This document shows positions 50,941-59,037 of a DNA stretch of 64,000 nucleotides, piece by piece. The position numbers and the translations under genes are program-made. How positions within the stretch are numbered: the stretch's first letter is position 1; each line of letters begins with the position of its first letter. Under the pieces are notes generated by a model. The model saw only the letters and a list, made by a program, of their open reading frames with translations. It was not told the origin of the DNA and did no database searches. Where the stretch lies: the NCBI RefSeq assembly GCF_001636055.1, contig NZ_CP011789.1:5208001-5272000 (forward strand), written 5' to 3'. This DNA comes from Pseudomonas putida (GTDB lineage: Bacteria; Pseudomonadota; Gammaproteobacteria; Pseudomonadales; Pseudomonadaceae).

Positions 50941-51027
50941 CGAAGAGAACCCTCTGATCGGAAAGATTGCCAGCCTAGCAGCAAGTGCGCCGCATGGCCC
51001 CTGTGACCCTGTGAAATCGGACCTGTC

Positions 51028-51945
51028 CTACGCGCGCGAATGCCAGCCCCGACAATGGGCAAGGATCAGCTCGCGCAACCACTGATGCCCAGCATCGCCC
51101 TCGCGCCGGGCATGCCAGGCCTGGGCAAAGCTGAACGCGCTGATCGGCAGCGGCGGCTCGAATACGCGCAGGGCCTTGTCTGGCGGGCTTGCTGCCAGGC
51201 TGCGCCGGGCCACGGTCAACACCAGATCGGTCCCGGCCAGCACGGTCTGGGCCACCCCCCAATGCGGGAGCGTGAGGGCAATGCGCCGACGGACGCCGAG
51301 GGCCTTGAGTGCCTGGTCGATCTCGTTGTCGATACCGGGGCGTACTGCCACCAGCACATGCGGACGCGCCAGCCAGGCGTCGAGGGTCAGGTTGCCGCGC
51401 ACCGGCAAGGTGCCGCGATCGGCCACGCAGACGAACGACTCGTCGAACAAACCCTGCTCATGGATCTCCGAGGGCAACTCGGGGAACACCCCAAGCGCCA
51501 GGTCGACCTCCCCGTCGATCAACTGCCCGAGCATCGCTTCGCGGCTGCCCTGGGAGATGACCAGATCGATCTGCGGCGCCACGCTGCGCAACTCGCGCAT
51601 CAGCGCAGGGAGGACCACCTGGGCGCCGTAGTCGGACATCGCCAGGCGAAAGGTGCGGCGCGCCCTGCCCGGCTCGAACCCCGGGCTGCCCAGCAGCCCG
51701 TCGAGCTGCGCCAGTGCCTGCTGCAATGGGTCGCGCAGGGCCTGCGCGCGGGGGCTGAGCACCAGGCGTGCGCCACGACGCACCAGCAGCGGGTCGGCGA
51801 AGATATCGCGCAGTTGCGCCAAGGCATGGCTCACCGCCGGCTGGCTGCGGTGCAGTCGGATAGCTGCGCGGGACACGTGCTGCTCGCTGAGCAGTGCATG
51901 CAGGGTCAGCAGCAGGTTGAGGTCGATGCGACGCAAATCATCCAT
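51028..51945 (-). CDS. LysR-family transcriptional regulator
   Basis: Protein of 305 aa with an N-terminal winged HTH (MDDLRRIDLNLLLTLHALL then EQHVSRAAIRLHRSQPAVSHAL, residues 1-45). A periplasmic-binding-like effector domain (about 95-295) follows. It is divergent from the DMT-type transporter gene, which it may regulate. Ligand unknown. Confidence 0.92.
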   Translation of the reverse strand: MDDLRRIDLNLLLTLHALLSEQHVSRAAIRLHRSQPAVSHALAQLRDIFADPLLVRRGARLVLSPRAQALRDPLQQALAQLDGLLGSPGFEPGRARRTFRLAMSDYGAQVVLPALMRELRSVAPQIDLVISQGSREAMLGQLIDGEVDLALGVFPELPSEIHEQGLFDESFVCVADRGTLPVRGNLTLDAWLARPHVLVAVRPGIDNEIDQALKALGVRRRIALTLPHWGVAQTVLAGTDLVLTVARRSLAASPPDKALRVFEPPLPISAFSFAQAWHARREGDAGHQWLRELILAHCRGWHSRA

Positions 51946-52035
51946 ATGACGAATAAAGCCTGTGCAGAATTCGAATTTCCATCATTTAAGCGCATACAGG
52001 AGACTGGGCCAAGGTTATCCACAGGAGTTCACGCC

Positions 52036-52515
52036 ATGCCCAAGGTCATTGCCTTGTCTGCCACCCTTCCCTTGCTCATCGCCCTGCTCGCCGGGGCGGC
52101 GGTGCCTTTTCAGGCTGGCAGCAATGCCGCATTGGGGCGCTTGCTCGGGCACCCGTTGTGGGCAGCGGGGGTTTCGCTGCTGGTCAGCCTGATGATGCTG
52201 GTGCCGGCGCTGCTGCTGATGCGCGCGCCCATGCCACAGCTGCAGAACCTGGCCCAGGCACCCTGGTGGGCCTGGCTGGGGGGCGTCGCCGGGGTGATCT
52301 ACATCACCGCCGCGTTGGTGCTGACGCCACGCCTGGGCGCGGCGGGGTTCATCGTCTGCGTGATCGCCGGACAGGTGCTGTCGTCGTTGCTGATCGACCA
52401 GTTCGGCTTGATGGGCCTGCCGGAGAAACCCGTGAACCTGCCACGGCTGTTGGGGGTGGCGATGATCGTTGGGGGCATGCTGGTGGTGCAGTGGGGCACG
52501 GCACGCAGCGCCTGA
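52036..52515 (+). CDS. YdcZ-type DMT transporter (DUF606)
   Basis: Protein of 159 aa with five hydrophobic helices. PFQAGSNAALGRLLGHPLWA and WAWLGGVAGVIYITAALVL are typical of the DMT YdcZ family. AGGAG lies 8 nt upstream of the ATG. It is paired with the divergent LysR gene; the 90-bp gap must hold both promoters. Substrate unknown. Confidence 0.85.
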   Translation: MPKVIALSATLPLLIALLAGAAVPFQAGSNAALGRLLGHPLWAAGVSLLVSLMMLVPALLLMRAPMPQLQNLAQAPWWAWLGGVAGVIYITAALVLTPRLGAAGFIVCVIAGQVLSSLLIDQFGLMGLPEKPVNLPRLLGVAMIVGGMLVVQWGTARSA

Positions 52516-52525
52516 GCCCAGACCG

Positions 52526-53077
52526 CTACAGGCTGTGTGCAGGCTCGGGCGGCATCAGCACCTGATCCACCTCGAAGCGCAGCGAGGGCATTTGCGTGGC
52601 GGCATACAGCATCACGCCGAGCGCTGCGATCAGGGCCACGTCCAGCCAGTTCCAACCCGGCATGTCGTCGGCCTTGCGGGCCTTCCAGCACCACCAGGCC
52701 TGACCTGCGCAGAAAGTCAGGATCGACAGCGACCACAGGTAGAACCCGGCCCCGAAACCTGTGACATCGTGGAACGCGTAGCTGCGGTTGTCGGGCAGCC
52801 GCTCAACGCCGAGGCTGCTTGCCGCCAGATATAGCGCCAGCAGGCCGAACAGCAGCGACAGCCGCCGCAAGCGCCGATGGCTCAGGATCGCCAGCGCCAG
52901 CAGGGGGTTGGCGAACCACTGATACAGCTCGAATGCCACGCCCCAGGGGCCGTAGAGCAGCATCTGCAAAGCAGGCATATGCTGCTCGGCGCCCATCAGG
53001 GCGCCATCGAAAAACAGGCCAAGCAGGTAAAGCAGCAGGCTGATGCTGATGTAGTAGGCTGGCAACCGGAGCTCCAT
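52526..53077 (-). CDS. hypothetical multi-pass membrane protein
   Basis: Protein of 183 aa if started at MELRLPAYYISI (ATG 53077); an ATG 13 codons upstream also reads in frame. Five hydrophobic segments (YYISISLLLYLLGLFF, LLALAILSHRR, LLFGLLALYLAASSLG, GAGFYLWSLSILTFCAGQ, WLDVALIAALGVMLYA). Family not recognised. The GNAT gene ends 39 bp upstream of the start. Confidence 0.6.
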   Translation of the reverse strand: MELRLPAYYISISLLLYLLGLFFDGALMGAEQHMPALQMLLYGPWGVAFELYQWFANPLLALAILSHRRLRRLSLLFGLLALYLAASSLGVERLPDNRSYAFHDVTGFGAGFYLWSLSILTFCAGQAWWCWKARKADDMPGWNWLDVALIAALGVMLYAATQMPSLRFEVDQVLMPPEPAHSL

Positions 53078-53115
53078 CGGATCGGGCGAAACCCCGACCT
53101 TACCGCACCCGCGCA

Positions 53116-53679
53116 TCAGACGACAGGCGGTTCCAGCAACAACCCGTAGATCCCCGAGTCGGACAACTCGCCCGCCACGCACCAACGGGCACGCAAGGTG
53201 CCTTCGAGGACGAAGCCCTGGCGCTCCAGGGTGCGCGCCGAGCCTTGGTTGCGCGGGTCGATCTCCGCCTCCAGGCGGCGCATGTGCAGGGTATGGGCCA
53301 GGTAGTCGATGAAGCAGGTCAGCGCCTCGTCCATGTAACCCCGGCCTTGCACCGCCTTGGCCAGGCAGTAGCCGATCTCGCCGCGACGCGAATCGTCATC
53401 GAGATTGAACAACTGGACCATGCCGATCAGTTCGCCGTTGTCGCGACGGTACATGCCGAGCTTGAGCAGATTGCCGGCGGCATAGGCTTCGCGGTCGGCG
53501 GCCAGGGCGCTTTCGGCCTCGGCCAGTTCCTGCCAAGGGGCGTGGTGCCAGAAACGCATGACCTCAGGATCAGCCATGATCGTCAGCCACTGCGCGGCAT
53601 CGCCGTGACGCATGGGGCGCAGCTGCAGGCGCGGGCTGTCCAGGCACAGGTCGCTGGGGAAACTGCGGGGGTGGGTCAC
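53116..53679 (-). CDS. GNAT-family N-acetyltransferase (RimJ/RimL-like)
   Basis: Protein of 187 aa from GTG 53679 with AAGGAG 7 nt upstream. LDSPRLQLRPMRHGDAAQW and the acetyl-CoA site EIGYCLAKAVQGRGYMDEAL (about residues 107-126) are diagnostic; NQGSARTLERQGFVLEG follows. It may acetylate an alpha-amino group of a protein or a small molecule. It lies directly downstream of the hydrazine-type cluster on the same strand, with an 81-bp gap; membership of the cluster is unproven. Confidence 0.85.
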   Translation of the reverse strand: MTHPRSFPSDLCLDSPRLQLRPMRHGDAAQWLTIMADPEVMRFWHHAPWQELAEAESALAADREAYAAGNLLKLGMYRRDNGELIGMVQLFNLDDDSRRGEIGYCLAKAVQGRGYMDEALTCFIDYLAHTLHMRRLEAEIDPRNQGSARTLERQGFVLEGTLRARWCVAGELSDSGIYGLLLEPPVV

Positions 53680-53760
53680 TCCAGGGCTCCTTCGCACAGA
53701 TGTAGATCAACACGTTAGCCTAGCGTCAGCGTCAAGGATGGAACAGTCGCTCCCGACGGG

Positions 53761-55140
53761 CTAGAGCATCGCCAGCAGTCGTGTCCAGCGTGCCTCCTCG
53801 AGTCGCGGGTTCATAACGCACAGGCGCATGACTGTCTGCCCCTGCCACTCACTTGGCACCACCAGGGCAATTCCCTCCTGCAAGCACCGTTGCGCCCAAT
53901 CGTCGTAGTCCGGTGCCTGCCAGCCCAGACGCCTAAACAGGATGACACTCAGCCCTGACGCCTCGATCAACTCCAGTCGTGGATGCTCGGCGATACACGC
54001 CCGCAACCGCTCGGTGAGGGCCAGGACCTGCTCCAGGGTGTCCTGATAAGCACGGGTACCATGTACCGCCAACGAAAACCAAAGCGGTACCCCCCGGGCG
54101 CGCCGGGACAGATGAAACGCGTAGTGCATCGGGTTGCAGGCTTGCGAGGCGTTGATCCGATCAAGGTACACGGCATCCTGGGTGAAGGCGGCGGGCACTT
54201 CCTCGGGCGCGGCGTACAGCAACGCACAACAGTCGTAGGGGACGAACAGGCCCTTGTGCGGATCGATGATCAGCGAGTCGGCGAGCTCGATCCCCTGAAA
54301 GCGATCTCGCACACTCGCAGCGCAGAGAAATGCTCCGCCGTAGGCCGCATCCACATGCAACCATATCTGCTGCTGGCGTGCGATGCGCCCAATCCCAGAC
54401 AGCTCGTCGATCTGCCCGGTATTGGTCGAGCCCGCCACCGCCACCACCGCCACCACGTGTTCAGAACGCCCCTCGGCGGCCAGTGCGGCCAAGGACTGCG
54501 CCAAGTTCGCGGCAGTCATCCGGCCAAGCGCATCGGCGGCCACTGTCACCACCTCGAGGTCCAGCAGGCCGGCACTCACGACGATGGAAGAATGCGCGCC
54601 CTCGGTGGCCAGCAACACTCCGTCACGCTCTCCTCCCCGTGCCCGATAGCGTTGCCGAGCCGCAACCAGCGCAGAGAAGTTGCCAGCCGTTCCGCCACTG
54701 ACGAAGCAGCCTGCGGCCTGGGCAGGCAAACCGGCAAGATCGGCCAGCCAGCGCAGGGCCTGGTTCTCGGCCCAGATCAAACCCGCCCCGCCCAGCCAGC
54801 CCGAGCCAATCATGCCGCTGGCCGACAGCAGCCCATCCATCAATGCCGCTTCCGGTGTCGGCGCCGAGCCGATGTAGGCCAGATAACCTGGGTGATCAGT
54901 GGGCACACCCTGACGGCTGAGCACTTCAGTGAAGAGCTTCAGCGATGCCTGCAAGCCGAGGCCCTGTGCCGTGATGCAGGCACCGACCTGGGTTTGCAGG
55001 GTCGCAGCCGAGGCGGGTGCCGCCATCGGCGCACGCTGGCCGAGCAGCGCCTGACGCATCGCCTCCAGCATCAGCTCAAGCGATTCATGCGTCAGGCCGG
55101 CGTCGCCGATGCCGGGCAGTGCGGGGTTTGGTGCGCGCAT
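53761..55140 (-). CDS. PLP-dependent group II decarboxylase
   Basis: Protein of 459 aa from ATG 55140 (MRAPNPALPGIGDAG), AAGGA about 10 nt upstream. Motifs: FVSGGTAGNFSAL (148-160), the PLP-ring Asp264 in LHVDAAYGGAF, and PLP Lys296 in IDPHKGLFVPYDCC. The fold is that of aromatic-amino-acid, glutamate and 2,4-diaminobutyrate decarboxylases; substrate not predictable. It is the last gene of the cluster, two bases after the ligand-binding-like gene. It could decarboxylate a pathway amino or hydrazino acid (inference). Confidence 0.88.
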   Translation of the reverse strand: MRAPNPALPGIGDAGLTHESLELMLEAMRQALLGQRAPMAAPASAATLQTQVGACITAQGLGLQASLKLFTEVLSRQGVPTDHPGYLAYIGSAPTPEAALMDGLLSASGMIGSGWLGGAGLIWAENQALRWLADLAGLPAQAAGCFVSGGTAGNFSALVAARQRYRARGGERDGVLLATEGAHSSIVVSAGLLDLEVVTVAADALGRMTAANLAQSLAALAAEGRSEHVVAVVAVAGSTNTGQIDELSGIGRIARQQQIWLHVDAAYGGAFLCAASVRDRFQGIELADSLIIDPHKGLFVPYDCCALLYAAPEEVPAAFTQDAVYLDRINASQACNPMHYAFHLSRRARGVPLWFSLAVHGTRAYQDTLEQVLALTERLRACIAEHPRLELIEASGLSVILFRRLGWQAPDYDDWAQRCLQEGIALVVPSEWQGQTVMRLCVMNPRLEEARWTRLLAML

Positions 55141-55142
55141 GT

Positions 55143-55958
55143 TCAGGACATCCTTGTAAGCAGAGAGGCGGCGCTTCGATAATCGCGCCGCACCAGGGTA
55201 AAACCGGCATGCCGGTGCTCGCCGGCCTGGAAGTCGGGGTGGCTGCGCAGGTACTCGGCAACGCTTCGTCCCTGGGCGATGGCGGTCTCGACGTGACCGA
55301 GCGCCAGGCGTACGCACGTGCCGAAGTCCGGAGTAGCGTGTGGGCACAGCGTCGACAACTCGTAGCCCTCGAGCAGCACATCGAACTCATCGATCACACA
55401 GTCGTCAGGCAGCAGGTACAGAGTGTCGGAGCGGCCATGTAGGCGGATCTGCTGTGCAACCTTGACGTGTGAGCCCATCAACGCATGGATCGGCGGCCCG
55501 GCGCGCGGCTGCGGCACCTGACCAACGCCAGCCCGCAGCGACTGTGCCAGGCGCTCGCCGTAGACCGAGCCATCCGACCAGACCTCTTCGAGGTACCCTG
55601 ATGCACTGGCAAGGTACTCCAGCATCGCTGCGACCTGCTGCCTCTCGCTTGCACACAGCCGGTACGCACCGACGGCCTGACACAGGTCTGGCGCCGTGGC
55701 GGCGGGCAGCAACAAGGGCACGCCCGCCGCCTGATACAAAGCACCCGCGACACGCGCGCACTCGCTGTTGAAATGCCCGACCACCGCACTCACACCGGCC
55801 TCCAGCAAACGCCGGGCAGCGACCAACGCCAAGGCCGGATCGGCGCCATCGTCCGCCCAGCACACTCGCAGCGTCGTGCCACTGGCGGCCCGGCGCAACC
55901 ACCGACCATAGGCCGCACGCGGGCCGGTGAATGGACCTACTATGCCGACCTGTTCCAC
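55143..55958 (-). CDS. LivK/AmiC-like ligand-binding protein lacking a signal peptide
   Basis: Protein of 271 aa beginning at a GTG that touches the stop of the cupin-MetRS gene (TGAGTG). It has the periplasmic-binding-protein type 1 fold: VGIVGPFTGPRAAYG at residue 4, LALVAARRLLEAGVSAVVGHFNSE (about 44-67), GVPLLLPAATAPDL and SDTLYLLPDDCVIDEFDVLLEGY. LivK-type solute receptors are about 370 aa and exported. This one starts directly at the first beta-strand, so it should stay in the cytoplasm, and it is about 100 residues short. It may be an AmiC-like sensor or a binding/carrier protein for a pathway intermediate. Confidence 0.75.
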   Translation of the reverse strand: MEQVGIVGPFTGPRAAYGRWLRRAASGTTLRVCWADDGADPALALVAARRLLEAGVSAVVGHFNSECARVAGALYQAAGVPLLLPAATAPDLCQAVGAYRLCASERQQVAAMLEYLASASGYLEEVWSDGSVYGERLAQSLRAGVGQVPQPRAGPPIHALMGSHVKVAQQIRLHGRSDTLYLLPDDCVIDEFDVLLEGYELSTLCPHATPDFGTCVRLALGHVETAIAQGRSVAEYLRSHPDFQAGEHRHAGFTLVRRDYRSAASLLTRMS

Positions 55959-57962
55959 TCAGGCACGCTCCGGCATCAACCGTTCCAGCGTCTTGGCGCA
56001 CATCGTCGGTAGCCGCAAGCCACCTTGGCAGGGGAGCACCTGGGTTGCATCGAAGAATGCGCAAGCCTTGGCGGCATCCTGCTCAGGGGCTTCCAGGCCG
56101 AGCCATTCGGCCAACTGCTGGGCGAGGTCAGGTGCCAACGGCGCCAGCGCATGGGCCAGCCAACGTGCAGTCAAGGCCTGAAGCGCCACAGCAGTGCGGG
56201 CATGATTGGACCAAGGCCCCTGCCCTGTATCCACCAGGTAGACCTGGGCCAGGCCGAAACGCGCCACACGGTCGATCACCTGGGCCACTTGCTCGGCCAT
56301 GCGCCGTGGCGAGAAGCTATCGAGCGACGCCGCCTGGCGATAGCTCTGCATCCATTGGCACAGTTCGTCGTAGTAGGCCTTGTGGTCTGCCAACCAAGCG
56401 CCCGGCTCCGGCACCTTGCCTGCCTGTCGCGCCAGGCTGCGCTGCAGGCTCTCGGTCCAGTCGGACAACTGCTGGGCGAACAAGGTGTTGATCCGCTCGC
56501 TGATCCGGGCCACGGTGAAGTCGCTGCGAACACCCTCGGGACGGGTCAGCATCAGCGCCATGCGGGCGTAGTCGCGTCCCGCCTCGGCCAGGAAGTCCTT
56601 GCCCCAGATCAGGTGGCGACGGCTGGTAGAGAACTTGCTGCCATCGAGGTCAAGCAGTTCGTTGACCACGTGATGACCCGGCGGTGTGAGCCCCAGCGCC
56701 AGATACACCGCGGGGAACAACAGCGTGTGGTAGTAGGCGTTGTCGAAGCCATAGCAGTGAACGATATCCATCGCCCCCGAATAGCACTGGGCGGCTCGCG
56801 CCAAACGATCCTGGCCGGCGACCGGCAACTCGCCGGCAGCCCACAGGTAACCGAAGGCCATTTCGAACCACACATACAGGATCTGGTCCTGGAACCCTGG
56901 CAGGCGGTGCCGTATACCCCAGTCGCTGCGGTGGCTGATGCAGATATCGGGCAGGCCCTGGACAAGCATGGAATGGCACAGCTGATAGACATGTGCCGGC
57001 ATGCTCGCCGTCTGTACATACTGGGCCAGTTCATCGGCCAGCGCGCTCAGGCGGAAGAACAGGCGCGGCTCGATCTTCAGCTGGGGCTGGCGACCATCGC
57101 GCTTGACCCGTGGCTGGGACAGGTCGACGCACTGGTTAGGCCGGCCACAGGCTTCGCAGGCGTTGCCATCACTGCTCTCGCCGCAATGCGGGCAGCCGCC
57201 ATGAATGAACGCCTCGTGCAAGGCATCACCGCGGTCGTCGACGAATACCGGGGTGTCCTTGGCATAGATCAGGCCTTTGTCATGCAGGCGTTGCAGGTAC
57301 TGATGCACGAAATCGGCATAGGCACCCTGGTTGTCCGGGGTGATGAAAAGGTCCATGTCGATGCCGAACATGCCCCAGGTGTGGCGGATCGCTTCGGCAT
57401 AGTGCTCGGCGCAGTCGACGGCTGTGCGGCCTTCCTTCGCCGCGCAGGTGACCACATAGGTCTGGTTGTCATCCCGGCCACTGCCATAGAACGCCTTTGC
57501 CCCTGCACCTGCCAGAACGCGCTTGAGCACGTCGCCCGCAACATAGGGGCCGCTGAGATGGCCAAGGTGCAGGTCGCCATTGGGCGTGGGAGGAGTGGCG
57601 AAAATCAGTGTGTCGCGCACAGGCTGCACGGCCACCGGGTTCGCGGTACCGGCATCCCAGTACAGCGAGTGAAACTGCAGGGGTGCGTCTTCACTGAGGT
57701 TGTGCACGGTGTGCGATTCGAAGCGCTGGCAATGAACGGCGTCACCCGCCGTTACTTGCAGCGATTCGTTCGCGGTACGCACCACGCCATGCCCGGCGGT
57801 GAACACGAAGATTTCATCTTCGAAATGATTGTGCGCCTGGCTCTGCTCGCCTGGCGCCAAGGTACACCCCATCAGGTTGAGGTTCGAGCCTGGCAACTCG
57901 ACGGCACGGGCGTGGACATTGTAGAAGCGCTTGGCAGGGGAAAACATGTTGATCTTCTTCAC
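55959..57962 (-). CDS. cupin::MetRS-like didomain hydrazine synthetase (Spb40-like)
   Basis: Protein of 667 aa from GTG 57962 (KKINMFSP follows); the frame continues 10 codons to GTG 57992 with no SD. The cupin domain spans residues 1-110, with metal ligands His44, His46, Glu50 (AHNHFEDE) and His87 (HTVHNLS). The MetRS-like domain follows: HLGH (132-135, class I HIGH), a four-Cys zinc knuckle (Cys257, 260, 269, 272) and KFSTS (443-447, class I KMSKS). This architecture is known from Spb40 (s56-p1) and the formycin, pyrazofurin and triacsin clusters. There the synthetase half activates an amino acid onto N6-hydroxylysine and the cupin rearranges the ester to an N-N bond. It is not the housekeeping MetRS. 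Confidence 0.88.
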   Translation of the reverse strand: MKKINMFSPAKRFYNVHARAVELPGSNLNLMGCTLAPGEQSQAHNHFEDEIFVFTAGHGVVRTANESLQVTAGDAVHCQRFESHTVHNLSEDAPLQFHSLYWDAGTANPVAVQPVRDTLIFATPPTPNGDLHLGHLSGPYVAGDVLKRVLAGAGAKAFYGSGRDDNQTYVVTCAAKEGRTAVDCAEHYAEAIRHTWGMFGIDMDLFITPDNQGAYADFVHQYLQRLHDKGLIYAKDTPVFVDDRGDALHEAFIHGGCPHCGESSDGNACEACGRPNQCVDLSQPRVKRDGRQPQLKIEPRLFFRLSALADELAQYVQTASMPAHVYQLCHSMLVQGLPDICISHRSDWGIRHRLPGFQDQILYVWFEMAFGYLWAAGELPVAGQDRLARAAQCYSGAMDIVHCYGFDNAYYHTLLFPAVYLALGLTPPGHHVVNELLDLDGSKFSTSRRHLIWGKDFLAEAGRDYARMALMLTRPEGVRSDFTVARISERINTLFAQQLSDWTESLQRSLARQAGKVPEPGAWLADHKAYYDELCQWMQSYRQAASLDSFSPRRMAEQVAQVIDRVARFGLAQVYLVDTGQGPWSNHARTAVALQALTARWLAHALAPLAPDLAQQLAEWLGLEAPEQDAAKACAFFDATQVLPCQGGLRLPTMCAKTLERLMPERA

Positions 57963-57972
57963 GGTCGTCTCT

Positions 57973-59037
57973 CTATCCTTGAGTGATTTCACGAGCGAGG
58001 GTCATGGCAGCGTAAGGCGCCATCTTGAAGCCACCGCCGCTGAAGCCTGAGGCCAGCAATACCCCATCCGGCAGGCCAGGCTGCTGGCCGAGCACGGCGA
58101 TCGGTTGGGTGCTGTAGCAGTCGCTGTGGCACAACGCGCCATCCATCTGGGCATGGCGTAACCACGGGAAACGCAGTTGGCCGCGCTCGCGGGTACGCTG
58201 CACATGCGCAGGATCGGCCGGGGCGTAGGCGTGGCTGGCCGGTACCCGCTGCCCAGTAGGATGGCCCACATAGAACCCCTGGGTCAGCGGGCACCAACGG
58301 CCGTTCAGATCGTGCTCGTCGTCGATAAAGCACGGCGCCGTCAGCAATGCTGCCTCACCTTTGAAACGGGTGACCTGGATGTGCTGGTTCCACAGGCCAA
58401 ACGCCTGCCCGAACTGCGTCTGCACAAATTCTGCAGTCGCGTTCCCCATCGCCAGCACCACATGCGTGGCTGCATGCTCGCCGGCAGTGGTCTGCACGCC
58501 GACTACCCGTCCCCCGGCGCCATCGAGGTTCAGGCCCTGCACGCGCACGGCATCACGGTAGACACCACCGTTGGCAATCCCCGCGCCGACCAGGTATTCC
58601 AGGGTAGGACGTGCCTGCATATAGCCCGAGCCCGGTTCAAACAGCGCTTGCTCGGCGCTGATCGCAAAGCCTGGATAATGCGCCGCCAGTTGCTCTGGCC
58701 CGACCAGCTCGGCAGGCACGTCGTGCTCGGTGAGCCAGTCGTGCATGCGCGCCAGGGCTGCGGGCTCGGCGAAATGCAGGTAGCCGGTGCGGGCGAATGG
58801 CACCTGCGCCGTGTCCGCCAACTGCCGGTAGAAGTGATACCCCTGCGCCGCAGCAGCAGTGGCTGCTGCGTGACTGTGAGCGACCCGCACGATACACCCG
58901 GAAGCGCCGGTGATGCCGCACCCCAGCGGCTTCTCGTCGATCAGAAGGCAGCGCTTGCCCATATCGCCGAAGATCTTGAAACAGGTGGCGCCGATGATCC
59001 CGGCGCCGACGATGATTACGTCAAACGGCTTGCTCAT
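57973..59037 (-). CDS. FAD-dependent amine/D-amino-acid oxidase-type enzyme
   Basis: Protein of 354 aa of the DAO family. The FAD Rossmann motif GAGIIG is at residues 11-16, and the second FAD contact region GVLLASGFSGGGFKMAPY lies near the C-terminus. It resembles glycine/sarcosine oxidases. It overlaps the N-hydroxylase stop by 17 bp and ends 11 bp before the cupin-MetRS GTG. In the homologous triads (Spb39, ForL) the FAD enzyme oxidises the hydrazine-linked lysine adduct and frees a hydrazino acid plus aminoadipate semialdehyde; that role here is inferred. Confidence 0.85.
   Translation of the reverse strand: MSKPFDVIIVGAGIIGATCFKIFGDMGKRCLLIDEKPLGCGITGASGCIVRVAHSHAAATAAAAQGYHFYRQLADTAQVPFARTGYLHFAEPAALARMHDWLTEHDVPAELVGPEQLAAHYPGFAISAEQALFEPGSGYMQARPTLEYLVGAGIANGGVYRDAVRVQGLNLDGAGGRVVGVQTTAGEHAATHVVLAMGNATAEFVQTQFGQAFGLWNQHIQVTRFKGEAALLTAPCFIDDEHDLNGRWCPLTQGFYVGHPTGQRVPASHAYAPADPAHVQRTRERGQLRFPWLRHAQMDGALCHSDCYSTQPIAVLGQQPGLPDGVLLASGFSGGGFKMAPYAAMTLAREITQG

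Noticed and set aside
55959..57962. A second housekeeping methionyl-tRNA synthetase
   Set aside because: It has an N-terminal cupin, lies inside a biosynthetic operon with an N-hydroxylase and an FAD oxidase, and matches the didomain architecture of hydrazine-forming enzymes.
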